A stretch of DNA of 64,000 nt from Batillaria attramentaria (lineage: Eukaryota; Mollusca; Gastropoda; Batillariidae), in contig JACVVK020000198.1 in NCBI GenBank assembly GCA_018292915.2, positions 464,501 through 528,500 of the forward strand, given 5' to 3'. Position numbers and translations under genes: made by a program. Below, in pieces: positions 1 to 11,287 of the stretch. The notes beneath the pieces are model-generated. The model was not told the origin of the DNA. It saw nothing but the letters and a program-made list of their open reading frames with translations, and did no database searches. Position 1 is the stretch's first letter; each line of letters starts with the position of its first letter.

Positions 1-140
1 ATTTTCTGCGCGGAAAATCTACTCGAGTAGTGCGTTGTCCGCTGTGATTTCCCTGGCTGAAACATCGGTATGTGCAACTGCGATGCCGATGTTACTAGCA
101 ATGTGCGATGCCAGCTACATTTTCTTGGCAGGTTTTTTTT

Positions 141-166
141 TTATGTTGTTTCCATAGTAGTAATGG
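141..166 (-). repeat. Solitary fragment of the family X hairpin end
   Basis: The stretch begins TTATGTTGTTTCCATAGTA and continues into AATGG, matching the hairpin end of family X as it reads in the copies starting at 8967 and 29106. The second hairpin arm is cut off after a few bases and the internal X sequence is absent. It sits in a T-rich tract, as other X hairpin ends do. Confidence 0.55.
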
Positions 167-171
167 AGTTT

Positions 172-1150
172 GGGAGATATTGGGTGAACGCCATAAGTTA
201 TGTCGGAGCAGAGTTTGTGTCACTGGCACAAGGGCCTTAAAGTCGCGCACTGGATACACACTTTGGCCGTCTTAACATATGATGGTTGAGGTTTCGCGTG
301 CGATTTCACTATTTACAGGTGAGTCATTTGCCAATCAGCTGTCCGAATTGGTCTGAGTTTTGCAATACGTACATTTACTCGTACTGTAGATGTTGTGTTG
401 TCATTGTTTGTTTTCTCGTTGCTGTGGCTGCCTCTGTTGCTGTTTGTTTGTTTGTTTGTGTGCGCTGCTACTGGTTTGTTTAGTTTGGTTTAGTTCTGGT
501 ATAGTTTTCGGGCGGATGGACAGGGGTCGTTGTTGTTTTGTTGTAGTTCTCTCTCTCTCTCTCTCTCTCTCTCTTGGGGAATTTCTATTCAATGTTTTGA
601 TGTTTCTTTGTTTGGATTGGTTTATTTTGTTGGTAAGCGTGTCAAATATATCAGTCAAGATACCCTTTATAACTTAGTACACATTAATCAAAGGTGTCCA
701 CATTTAAAGGTAGGTATTTCACTATTTACTAAATGCATTCACATTTTGTGTTCCAAACTGGCCAATCGGTCGCAAGTCTCGATGCAAATGATGCGAAGAA
801 GAAAAAAAATCCAATTGTCCAATTCACATAGTCCTTTTTCAGTTTCAAGGCCTTGAAACGTCGATGGCGAATCTGCCACCTAATCAATTGTTAAAAACTC
901 ATGTTCGCATAATTCCGTTGCCGGCTAATTCGTTAGGGAAACATTGGGAAGCGAAATTCATGTGACTCTTACCTTTTGGGTGTTGTCACAAGTTTTAGTC
1001 GAGTGACGAAAGGACAGGTCGCACGAAGTCTCAGCCTGGAATAAAATAACAAAATTTCAGAAATTGTTTACAAGCAAAGAAAGCGAAAAATCGCTGAAGG
1101 TGATTTTTTATGAACTCTCTCTCTCTCTCTCTCTGAGTACAAGAAACAAA
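172..1150. other. No supportable gene; CT microsatellites
   Basis: About 1 kb without a convincing coding region. It holds a CT tract near 548-574 and a second near 1117-1135. Short ORFs here are driven by the CT repeats and lack domain features. The sequence runs directly into the left end of X copy 1. Confidence 0.6.
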
Positions 1151-1575
1151 AACAAGATGGCCACCAGCCCAATATGTTGTTTCCATTCAATGACCTGCTG
1201 CAGTCACAGTCGTAGTCGTTGTGTCATGTATGCAGCCCGCGCGCACACGCCGGAACGCAAGCTCTCTGACATCAAGCATGCTGACATAAAGAAAGTACTG
1301 AAAACCCTTATCGTGCCTCTATGCACTTGCAAAAACCCAAACACATGAGGTCGTGTGAGCTCGCCTAGCTGGTTGACGTCACAACTTGTTGGCGTATGCG
1401 AGGTTCTACATGGGTGAATGAATTCTTGTAATAAAGTCGTTCCCCTTTGACAGAGTTACTTCCCGCAGACCTGACTGACAGACGATTGCTTACTGGTATC
1501 GGAGAAGAGACCCTCTCTCTCTCTCTCTCGCCTTAGACGCGCGCTTGCGCGCGCACGCACGCACCCCCCCTCCCC

Positions 1576-1613
<38 letters not shown>

Positions 1614-1665
1614 TATGCAAAGACCTTGGAATCAGAAAGACGCGTCACTCCTGCCCTCGTAAGAT

Positions 1666-2333
1666 TAGACTCCAGAGTGCAGTCCCTTTTCGGCGGGGCG
1701 TGAAAATGTGACTGCTTACACCCAGCGCCATTTTTAAAAATGGCGAATTTTTTTTTTAGAAAAGCAGAGACTTGTGTGTCATATGATTCGATTTGAAACG
1801 AAGTCTTGAATATCCGACCACTTTTCGTTTGGGCAAAATCTTTGCCAGCGGACAATTATTGTTGCGCTTTGATGGCACTGTTTACGTGGTAGACTGATCC
1901 AACAGGATGTGAGTAAACGGCAAGGGGGTTGCACTCTGACAGGCAAGGGTGTTGCACTCTACAGGCAAGTATTATTGCACGGTGCAGACGATCACGTACC
2001 TGCCTTGTGGTGGAATAAGAGACGATTACAAAAGCATACACACCCGTGCTCTAGGACTGAATGTAATAATAGATCTGTCCATTCAGACAGAGACAGGTTA
2101 TGTATGTCTCTGATTCAGAAACACGCCTACTTTCACTCTGAAGACAGCCTGCTAATCACTTGCGCCACTGAGGATCCCTCTGGGTTCAAAGCTGGTCAAG
2201 GATGACATAGTGCGCGACCTTGTGTTTGAGAGCACCGAGACAATTTAGGCCCGTCACGGTAGCGCAGTGAGCGCCATTTCCCCACTGTGCACAGAGGTAC
2301 TTTCCACTGAAAGACTCTGTGCTCCAGAGAGTG
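1666..2333 (+). mobile_element. Nested element N in X copy 1 (9-bp target duplication)
   Basis: A 668-bp insertion beginning TAGACTCCAGAGTG and ending CCAGAGAGTG. It is flanked by TCGTAAGAT (1657-1665) and TCGTAAGAG (2334-2342), a 9-bp duplication with one mismatch. X copy 3 shows the unoccupied site (CCCTCGTAAGAGAGAC near 17985). The ends are only weakly inverted (CTC..GAG..CA). A 9-bp duplication is typical of Mutator-like elements, so a MULE-derived non-autonomous element is the best guess. No transposase is encoded. Confidence 0.75.
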
Positions 2334-2735
2334 TCGTAAGAGAGACATATAGCGGGACAACGCGAAGAGTTGTCTGCCCGCATTAGCGCGCATCCTAGAT
2401 CTGGCCCCTATAGTGACAGCATGGCGGAAAGTGGAAAGCGATCACAAAAGCATGCAATTGTGTTCTGCGCCGAATTGTTCAAATAACAGACAAATATAAA
2501 CGGGGAAATACTTCTTTTGGTATTCCTGTTGAAAAACAAACATTTTTTTTTCGCTTTCTTGTCCAAAAAAAGAAAAAAAAAAAAAGAAAAGACCTCAAGT
2601 GGTACCTGTGCATGCAGTGTAAACTAACAGTAAACACACGCGGCTGACGCAGATACAGCGTAATTTTTTTCCCTGACAACTTTACAAATCACGGTGACTT
2701 AAATTGTGCTAGCGTCTACCTGCATCTAAATTCAG

Positions 2736-2770
<35 letters not shown>

Positions 2771-4569
2771 AACAAAATCATCCGGCTGAACTTCGTTCTA
2801 ACCATTGTAAAACCATATCACAACATAGAATCTGCTGGATCGTCGGTCGCAGATATGATTAATGCTGAGTTAGCAGGAAGTATTCAGCGGATGCGTCCAT
2901 CTTTGGATCTCTCGCACATTCGATCTTTCTGTGTTCCGTACTAGTTTTACTTGAACACATCGAACGAAATGCACTGCGTAGCCTACGTACAGCAGTGAAA
3001 GCCAAACTAGATCTTTCTTTCGTCCTCCGGAACTTTGAGAGTACTTATGTTTTCCATAGGCCTAAAACACATGCGAAATATATGGGGGGAGACCACCTGG
3101 CAGTCGCTGACATCTTCGTTTTTGTTTATTTTCTTAAAATGTTTTACGGCGGCTAGTGTAGGGTTGGGTCAAACAACTGCGTAGATCTGCGGGATGCGCG
3201 CTAATGCGCGCAGACAACTCTTACGCGTTGTCCCTCAAAGGGAGGTAAGTGAACTATCTTTATGTTTCCAAGATCTTTGCATTATGCTTCTGAGTGTGAG
3301 TCAGTGGCAAAAACGAAACCCACTGAAATTCCCGCTTTCCACATGTCAAGTTGTAGAGACTCTTGCGAAAAGATACTGCATTTCGATGCAAAATAATTTC
3401 TAGACCATCCCAGAACATGCTGGTGCAGTAACGTCAGTAGATTACGTCACCTTGGAGAGATTTCGAGCCTTCCAGTAAGTTGAGGAATGTTCTAGATCTG
3501 ACGTAAGCAGCCCCCCTGCACAGCGTTCTGGATTCTTCTTCTTTCATGAATTTGTTCTCCGCGCATATTCTGTTCATAAAGTATTGGAGTTGTAGTCTGT
3601 TGTATCCCGTATCATCTCTGCGAGTGCACGATGATGGCGACATAGCATAAGTAAAATACAACACCACGTCTCCAAACAGAGGAATTCCGAAAGAAAGTGG
3701 CGAGACACCCCCAAGAAAAAACAGCATCACGTCAATCAAACATGACGCACTTACTTTACGTCAGTGCGCGTGCGTCTCTTCTTCGATGTTTGTGAGGCGT
3801 GTGGCTTGCAGAGGAAATGTGCTGTGAGTACAAATTTTCGAGTCAACTGACGATAACGGCTGCAGTGAATTTTTCTAATTTTTTTGTATATTTTTTATGG
3901 CACCCCAGGCTCATTATCTATGTATAGTAGGAGCGATTTTGAGATCTAAAGTGTGTTCACCAGCACTTTCATCAGGTACGGCTTACGCCAAAAGTATAAA
4001 AGCGACAACCTCCAAACTTCACTTAGTTGAGAGTCCGTATTCATGCTATCTATGTCCAAAAAATGGAGTGGTTTAGGTAAATATTACGCCTTTAAACGCC
4101 AGAAAGCCACTTATTCTGAAAAGGGCGATAACTCGCAAATCATGTGTGCAATTGTACCTGGATCGGGCCTTCTATTCAACAATCTTGATTCATTTAGAAA
4201 CCCCAAATTTGAAATCGATCGGTTCAGTATTTTCGGAGAAATAGGCATCTGAACTGGGTTCACATGCAATGTCAACTCAGGCTCGGTTTACATGAAAACT
4301 ATAAGAGCGACCATTTTCTAGTAGTGAGTCAATTCAGAGTCCGTATTCAAGCTATCTACTGCCAAAAAATTGAGTGATTTAAATAAATATTACGCCTGTA
4401 CACGAAAGACAACCAACTTGTCTCAAAAGGGCGATAACTCCCAAATCACTTAAGCAATCATCACACGCTTGAATCGTCTAATGTAACATTTTGATAAATT
4501 TGGATACCCCAAATTTGAAGCCATTCGGTTGAGTATTTTCGAAGAAACGGGCCTGGACACAATTCACAC

Positions 4570-4594
4570 ACGCACACACACACGCACACACATC
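4570..4594. repeat. CA-rich microsatellite near the X hairpin end
   Basis: An interrupted (CA)n tract. Each complete X copy has a CA/GT tract at this position, and its length differs between copies, so it is a conserved architectural part of the family. Confidence 0.7.
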
Positions 4595-4827
4595 CGCACA
4601 GACGGCACTCAGTGAGGAGAAGAAGCGCGTTCGGAACAGCATACATGCCAGCATCGATGACGCAGGTTTTCTTACGTCATTGTCAGAGTTACACTTGCAT
4701 AATCGTCTCTGCGGGAGATCGGCAGTGACGTGCGTTTGTACCACAGATGCTTGCCTATGAACGTGGAAATTTTAGCCCGTCCTATTATGTTGTTTCCATT
4801 ACTATGGAAACAACATAAAAAACGAGT

Positions 4828-6674
4828 AATTGAATTGAATTGAACAATTTAATAAAAAGGGCAAAAAAGAAACATTTCGAAAAACTTGTCTCAAACAAAA
4901 GGGACACTTCCACCATCTGGCGGGCAATAAACGCATTCACAGGAAAACAATCAAAACATGAAAACATACCTAGTCACCTATCCCCGGACAGCTTTAATTC
5001 ATACTTTTTGTCAATTGCTGAATCTTTGCAAAACTCTGGATTGTCTAGTTCAAATAATTATAAATGTCCAGAAACGTTGAAAAGACACTGTCAGCAGAGG
5101 TTAAAATCAACACCATCAAACATCAAATGTTTTTCTATACCGCTCATGACAGTCCTTGATGTTCGTAATCATATTTTAAATCTTAAAAATAATAAATCAT
5201 GTGGCCTTGATGGCATAAAGAGTGAAATACTTAAAATGTCCCTACCCTACATAGTGGAATCACTCACGTTCGTGTACAATTTATCAATACAAAATAACGT
5301 TTTCCCCTCCATACTTAAAAAAGCTAATGTTATTCCTATACCCAAGAACAAGAACGTAAATGGCCTCAATAACTATCACCCCATTTCTCTCCTGCCAATT
5401 TTATCCAAAGCGTTAGAAAAGCATGTACACACACACTTTCTCTAATTTCTGGAGATCAATAACCTGCTTTATGCACATCAGTCTGGCTTTCGTCCTAACC
5501 ACTCATGTCACACAGCACTAACCCACCTCATTGACACATGGTTGAAATTAATAAGTCAAACATGTCTGCAGCTGTCTTTTTGGACCTGAAAAAGACCTTT
5601 GATCTCGTTGACCACCATATTCTCCTTCACAAGCTCAGTTGTTACGGCCTGAGTGAAACAACCCATTCATTTTTTAAATCATATCTCCAGGATCGTAAAC
5701 AAAGTGTTTTTCTTTGTGGAAGTCATTCTGACGAAGGAAATGTTAATTTTGGCGTACCCCAAGGCTCCATACTCGGTCCATTGCTATTCTGTATTTTTAA
5801 TTAACGACTTACCCCTTTATATATCTAACCAAAACGTCAAATGTGCCTTGTTTGCCGACGACACGTCATTACACACCTCGGCGAAAAATGTACCAGACAT
5901 GAGTGCCGTGTCTCTTCAAAATAGTCTCCAGGAGATAGCAGACTGGTGTACTGATAACCGTATGGCTTTAAATCCGTCTAAGACAAAAAGCATGCTAATA
6001 ACTACTAGACAAAATCACCAGCGTCACTTACCGCCTCTTAATCTTTCCATAGGCACAGAACCTATTGAGCAAGTGTCGAAACACCGACTCCTGGGTGTCA
6101 CTTTCGATGAGCAATTAAAGTGGGAGGCCCATATAAACAACACCTGTTGTACTGTGTCAAAAAATATATTTTTGCTTTCAAAATTAAAAGATATCATTAG
6201 TATTGAAGGTCGGAAACTCTTTTTCCATGCCCATATTAAAAGTCATATTGAATCTACCATTTGGGATGGAATTAGTCATGTTCATTATCATGTTCAGACT
6301 AAACTCTCGCTACCGCAGGGCAGTTAAATTAGTCACTTGTGACTCTTCTCTGACAACAGAAGAAAAGCTACAGAAATTAGATCTTTTACCTTTAAAACAA
6401 CAACTAGAGTTTAAAAAAAACCGTATGTTACTCCATAAAGTATTCCGGGGTGACGCACCACCCTACTTGTCCTCCCTCTTTGAAACTCCAGCGACACCGA
6501 AGTTCACGTAACACTACACTTCAGCTACCACGACCTCGCATTGATCTCTTTAGAAACAGCTTTTCTTTCTCGGGTGCTTCTTTGTGGAACAGGCTTTCAA
6601 ATACCATAAAATCAATTGATTCACGCAAGATGTTCAATAAAGAAGTTTTTAAACACTTTCAAGAGCAGGGCTAA
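4828..6674 (+). pseudogene. Degenerate non-LTR retrotransposon RT (Jockey/CR1/L2-like)
   Basis: Broken reading frames give a continuous reverse transcriptase. In order they show SCGLDGIKSEIL, an NNYHPISLLPILSKALEK block (classical NYRPISLLP), FLDLKKTFDLVDH (motif A), GVPQGSILGPLLF, and LFADDTSLHTS with the catalytic FADD. After these come a thumb region and a C-terminal SFSFSGASLWNRLS tail. It is disrupted by a TAA at 5443-5445 and by frameshifts near 5540, 5798, 6245 and 6500, and the endonuclease end is missing. The 5' end abuts the hairpin end of X copy 1. The terminal SGASLWNRL block is typical of Jockey-superfamily elements; the exact clade is not certain. Confidence 0.85.
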
Positions 6675-6832
6675 ATCCTCCCAGCATTGCTTTTTTATGT
6701 ACTACTGTAGTGGCTTATCTCCCTCAAAATGACCAGTCATACAGGATATACATCACTTGTATATGCAATTTGATCTATGCGCAGCTTCTAGAAATGCGAG
6801 TTTGCACGTGTCTCAGCGCACGCTCGTATTAT

Positions 6833-6875
<43 letters not shown>

Positions 6876-6999
6876 ACATGCATATGTTTGTTTTGTGTTT
6901 TGATTTAGCCTTTTTCTCTTTCTCCTTCGTGTGTTTATAATCTTATGTTGTTGTAGTTTAACAAGGACAGATTGTCAGGTTCTCGTGAACCTAAATAAT
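6675..6999. repeat. LINE 3' flank with GT microsatellite
   Basis: Sequence downstream of the LINE stop, with a (GT)n tract at about 6838-6871. It passes into an AAT-rich run (about 6995-7017), which may be the LINE 3' tail or the start of the following SINE. Confidence 0.5.
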
Positions 7000-7420
7000 A
7001 ATACAAATAATAATAATGAGTGTTGTATAGGCGCTTTACCCAATTTCATGAATCGGCTCAAAGCGCCGCGAACTAAACCCAACACGCACGCTCACGTGAA
7101 TCACACGCATTCTCTCACACACTGGACATAAACACATTACAATCACGTGGAGCGAAGGGTCAGCTCAGCTATTTAAATTTCGGGATTTAGAATTGCATTT
7201 ATTTTTCAAATTTGGTGGGCTGAACATTTCCAAAGCAGAGGGGGAGGAAGCCGGAGTACCCGGAGAGAACCCCCGACGGTCGGCCCGAATGAACGGTGCC
7301 ACACACGAGAAGGAAAAATTCTTTGCCCCGAGTGGGACTCGAACCCCTGACCTCTCGCATTGGTGACAGGTCTCTTAACCACTAGACCACCGACCGCCCC
7401 TCAATATCTCAATCCTTGTG
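7000..7420 (-). repeat. tRNA-derived SINE, reverse orientation
   Basis: Read on the - strand, 7400-7330 gives a tRNA-like head. It has an A-box-like TGGTCTAGTGGTTAAGA and a B-box GGTTCGAGTCCCA, but the rest does not close into a tRNA. Next come a conserved core (GAGTACCCGGAGAGAACC on the + strand) and a GCGCTTTACCC box with an AAT-rich tail. The order of tRNA head, conserved core and A-rich tail is that of a metazoan SINE with a deeply conserved central domain. Assignment to a named family is not made. Confidence 0.7.
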
Positions 7421-7443
7421 TAATAAAGTTTCATCATCATCAT

Positions 7444-7446
<3 letters not shown>

Positions 7447-7479
<33 letters not shown>

Positions 7480-7628
7480 CGTGAAATGTGCTGTAAAACG
7501 TGAAAACCATGGTCGTCAGCGCGAGCACGAGTGTGGATGTGTGTAGGTGTGTGTGCGTGTATGTGTGTGTACTGATATTTAGTGATGATGCATCTCATCC
7601 TTAAAAAATAAAGTTTCAGTCAGTCAGT

Positions 7629-7671
<43 letters not shown>
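7447..7671. repeat. CT, GT and CAGT microsatellite cluster
   Basis: A (CT)n tract near 7448-7475, GT-rich sequence near 7530-7570, then (CAGT)n directly followed by a (CT)n tract to about 7671. No gene is seen. Confidence 0.75.
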
Positions 7672-7673
<2 letters not shown>

Positions 7674-7787
7674 GACCTATTCAAGACAAGCTTGTCGTTT
7701 TTCGGTAGTTCCTGTTGGAACTCACTGCCTATACGTGTAACAATTTCGCCAACTTCGTCTACTTTCAAAAACTAGGGAGGCAGAAGC

Positions 7788-8963
7788 CTATTTCCTTGCA
7801 ACTCCAAAGATAACAAAAGTGTCAGTCAGGGATAATGTTGCACAGTTATCACAGTTTCTATTAAGCCATCCCTGCACTGAGTTCCATATTGACTGAACAA
7901 CCGGACAACGCCAGAATAAATGTGTTAAAGTTTCCTCCTCAACCCCAGAGAATGTACAAGTTGCAGAATCTGATAACTTTTTCAGGTATAAAAGTCTCTT
8001 TGTAAGAAGTAAACGGTGTATAAGTCTAAACTGAAACCATCTCATCTTAGGGTCAAGGGTAGTTTTTATATGTTTACAAAAAAATCAAAATGTATCAAAA
8101 TTTATATGTTTACAAAAAAAAAACCCTGTGTAGACAAAGAAGATGGTATGTACTAGGGGATATTTTGGACAAAACTGCTCATACTCTAAAAATTCCTCAG
8201 TGGAGTCCATCACTACCATACTGTCTTAGATTTCCAAACTCTGGGCATAGAGAAAGCAATAAAGTTTTGACTGAAGAGTCGATCCTTACAAAATATTCTA
8301 CGCAACCAACTTTTCTTCACTAATGCTAAAAAATAATGGACATTCAGCATTTTCAGGCCTCCTTTCTCATATGTTGCACAAACAACTCTTCTGTTTACTT
8401 TCGCCATCTTTTTGTCCCACAAAAATGCAAACAAACATTTATCAAGTTCACTCATAAACTGAGCAGGGGGATCTGGGAGATTGGTAAATAAGTGTACAAG
8501 TTTGGGTACTACAAGAGTCTTAATGACAGTAATGTTTCCAAAGGGGTTAAGTTGCCTTTTAGACCAGACTGTGAGAATGTTTGTTTTCATAGTTAATCCG
8601 TGTAATTCTATCTATGTCCGTGCTGAATATTATTCCAAGGACCTTAAAGGTCCCAGGATTCCAAATAAAGTTGGCATCACGCATGTACTTTACTTCAGAG
8701 TTTTTTCTTGGTCCTAACCAAACCACTTCTGTTTTGTTGTGATTAATTTCAGTCCTGGTATAGAAGCAAATATCTGAGACAATGTATGCTCTCAGTGAAA
8801 GATTTTTCACTACCATCGAGGAAGATGGATGTGTCATCTGCAAATTGAGGCAGTAGTATTTCAAGGTCGTTAACCCTTAAACCTTTAATTTCTGTATTGT
8901 TATGCATAATTGAGGACATGATTTCTGCACAAAATACGTAAATGTAGGGCGAACATCGTCCAT
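7788..8963 (-). pseudogene. Degenerate L1/Tx1-like LINE reverse transcriptase fragment
   Basis: On the - strand from 8960 downward the translation shows CSPYIYV.CAEIMSSIM and then LPQFADDTSIFLDG, the RT catalytic FADD, followed by NKTEVVWLG. Then come LGIIFSTD, KTLVVPKLVHL, a FLWDKK block and a C-terminal FSGVEEETLTHLFWRCPVV zinc-knuckle-like region. This order (FADD, GPRK, PK..Y-like, F.W, CP..) is that of the L1/Tx1 group. At least two frame changes and the loss of the N-terminal half show it is dead. It stops at the hairpin end of X copy 2. Confidence 0.8.
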
Positions 8964-9196
8964 TTTTTATGTTGTTTCCATAGTAATGGAAACAACATAA
9001 TAGGACGGGCTAAAATTTCCACGTTCATAGGCAAGCATCTGTGGTACAAACGCACGTCACTGCCGATCTCCCGCAGAGACGATTTTGCAAGTGTAACTCT
9101 GACAATGACGTAAGAAAACTTGCGTCATCGATGCTGACGCGTATGGTGTTCCGAACGCACTTCTCCTCCTCAGTGAGTGCCGTCTGTGTGGATGTG

Positions 9197-9197
9197 C

Positions 9198-9240
<43 letters not shown>
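9197..9240. repeat. GT microsatellite within X copy 2
   Basis: A (GT)n tract at the conserved position about 230 bp from the hairpin end of the element. Confidence 0.8.
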
Positions 9241-9243
<3 letters not shown>

Positions 9244-10451
9244 TGTGTCCGGGCCCGTTTCTTCGAAAATACTCAACCGAATGGCTTCAAATTTGGGGTA
9301 TCCAAATATATCAAAATGTTACATTAGACGATTCAAGCGTGTGATGACTGCTTAAGTGATTTGGGAGTTATCGCCCTTTTGAGACAAGTTGGTTGTCTTT
9401 CGTGTACAGGCGTAATATTTATTTAAATCACTCAATTTTTTGGCAGTAGATAGCTTGAATACGGACTCTGAACAGAGTCACTACTAGAAAATGGTCGCTC
9501 TTATAGTTTTCATGTAAACCGAGCCTGAGTTGACATTGCATGTGAACCCAGTTCAGATGCCTATTTCTCCGAAAATACTGAACCGATCGATTTCAAATTT
9601 GGGGTTTCTAAATGAATCAAGATTGTTGAATAGAAGGCCCGATCCAGGTACGATTGCACACATGATTTGCGAGTTATCGCCCTTTTCAGAAAAAGTGGCT
9701 TTCTGGCGTTTAAAGGCGTAATATTTACCTAAACCACTCCATTTTTGGGACATAGATAGCATGAATACGGACTCTCAACTAAGTGAATTTTGGAGGTTGT
9801 CACTTTTATACTTTTGGCGTAAGCCGTACCTGATGAAAGTGCTGGTGAACACACTTTAGATCTCAAAATCGCTCCTGCTATACATAGATAATGAGCCTGG
9901 GGTGCCATAAAAAAATATACAAAAAAATTAGAAAAATTCACTGCAGCCGTTATCGTCAGTTGACCCGAAAATTTGTACTCACAGCACATTTCCTCTACAA
10001 GCCACACGCCTCACAAACATCGAAGAAGAGACGCACGCGCACTGACGTAAAGTAAGTGCGTCATGTTTGATTGACGTGATGCTGTTTTTTCTTGGGGGTG
10101 TCTCGCCACTTTCTTTCCGAATTCCTCTGTTTGGAGACGTGGTGTATTTTACTTCTACTATGTCGCCATCTTCGTGCAATCGCAGAGAAGACACGGGATA
10201 CAACAGAATACAACTCCAATACTTTATGAACAGAATATGCACGGAGAACAAATTCATGAAAGAAGAAGAACCCAGAACGCTGTGCAGGGCTGCTTACGTA
10301 CTGAACAGGTCAGATCTAGAACATTTCTCAACTTACTGGAAGGTTCGATATCTTTCCAAGGTGACGTAATCTACTGACGTTACTGCGACAGCATGTTCTG
10401 GGATGGTCTAGAAATTATTTTGCATCGAAATGCAGTATCTTTTCGCGATCT

Positions 10452-10975
10452 GGTAATTGTAAAGAATAGTATACGAAAATAATTGGAGCTGATTGCACGC
10501 ACTTTGACGGGTGTTTTCGGTTCTGCTCGATGCAAAGAGACATAAGACACCCTTACCTACTCACTTTGACCACTCCTTCCCCACAAACATGCACAAAATA
10601 TCCCTGAATGACCAGCGACCACGGCCCGAGCAGTCATCTGCACGCCATTTTGATCACCCGGTCCTACTAATTACCGAAAACAACTTCTATGTTTTAGCTG
10701 CGTTCTACCCGTATTGAGTTGTTTTCGGTCGTTTTCGGTTGTTTTCGGTAATTAGTAGGACCCTGATCACCAACCAAAATGGCGTGCAGATGACTGCTCG
10801 GGCCGTGGTAGCCAGTCATTCAGGGATATTTTGTGCACGTTTGTGGGGAAGGAGTGGTCAAAGTGATTAGGTAAGGGTGTCTTACGTCTCTTTGCATCGA
10901 GCAGAACCGAAAACACCCATCAAAGTGCGTGCAATTAGCTCCACTTATTTTCGTATACTATTCTTTACAATTACC
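10452..10975. mobile_element. Fold-back element F with 8-bp target duplication
   Basis: Two long arms that are inverse complements. The outer ends are GGTAATTGTAAAGAATAG and CTATTCTTTACAATTACC, and the arms run about 200 bp each. It is flanked by a perfect 8-bp duplication CGCGATCT at 10444-10451 and 10976-10983. The related position in X copies 1 and 4 has no insertion. The 8-bp duplication suggests a hAT- or P-like mobiliser, but the terminal bases do not identify one. A half copy lies at 26184. Confidence 0.8.
10660..10762. repeat. Inner palindrome in the centre of F
   Basis: The centre of F carries a second inverted repeat, GGTCCTACTAATTACCG against CGGTAATTAGTAGGACC. The GTTTTCGGT word is repeated three times near its right arm. 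It may be a smaller fold-back nested in the larger one. Confidence 0.6.
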
Positions 10976-11173
10976 CGCGATCTCTACAACTTGACATGTG
11001 GAAAGCGGGAATTTCAGTGGGTTTCGTTTTTGCCACTGACTCACACTCAGAAGCATAATGCAAAGATCTTGGAAACATAAAGATAGTTCACTTACCTCCC
11101 TTTGAGGGACAACGCGTAAGAGTTGTCTGCGCGCATTAGCGCGCATCCCGCAGATCTACGCAGTAATGGCAGT

Positions 11174-11287
11174 ATGGCAGAAAGCCAGAAACCACGCGTG
11201 CAATGGTGTGCAGCGCCGAATTGCTGTCAGAAGCGAACACCAGGAACGGGAAAACCTTTCTGTAGATTTCCCCCTTGAAAAATAGAG
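11174..11287 (+). pseudogene. THAP-domain-like 5' exon remnant in X copy 2
   Basis: From the ATG at 11174 the frame reads MAESQKPRVQW, then CAAPNC (a C-x4-C pair), a basic stretch and FCRFPP, then TGA at 11276 and a possible splice donor GAG|GTAGGT at 11287/11288. The C-x4-C pair followed by F..FP is how THAP zinc fingers begin, but the rest of the domain (AVPTIF end, C-x2-H) is not seen. A second diverged copy with the same start (MAES..QKP..CSAPNC) lies in the opposite orientation within X. THAP domains occur in P-element and Kolobok transposases, so this may be a relic of such a gene. Confidence 0.4.

Larger units (their letters stand above)
1151..4818 (+). mobile_element. Family X composite non-autonomous element, copy 1
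   Basis: The left end is AACAAGATGGCCACC followed by a TATGTTGTTTCCATT box. The right end is a hairpin in which TATGTTGTTTCCAT is followed after three bases by its inverse complement. Inside lie a CT tract, a CA tract, a nested N element (1666-2333), a THAP-like fragment near 2421, CG-rich palindromes, two related monomers of about 430 bp (roughly 3900-4540) carrying a conserved 'TTATCGCCCTTTT' box, and a CA-rich tract near 4565-4595 some 230 bp from the hairpin. No transposase or Rep/helicase ORF is present. It is near identical to copy 4 (29106-32780), whose flanks differ, so the copies arose by transposition. The architecture resembles Helentron-associated (HINE) or 'pearl'-type elements; that classification is inference. 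Confidence 0.8.

Noticed and set aside
7326..7400. tRNA gene on the - strand
   Set aside because: A- and B-box words are present, but the arms do not close and the sequence runs into a SINE body and tail.
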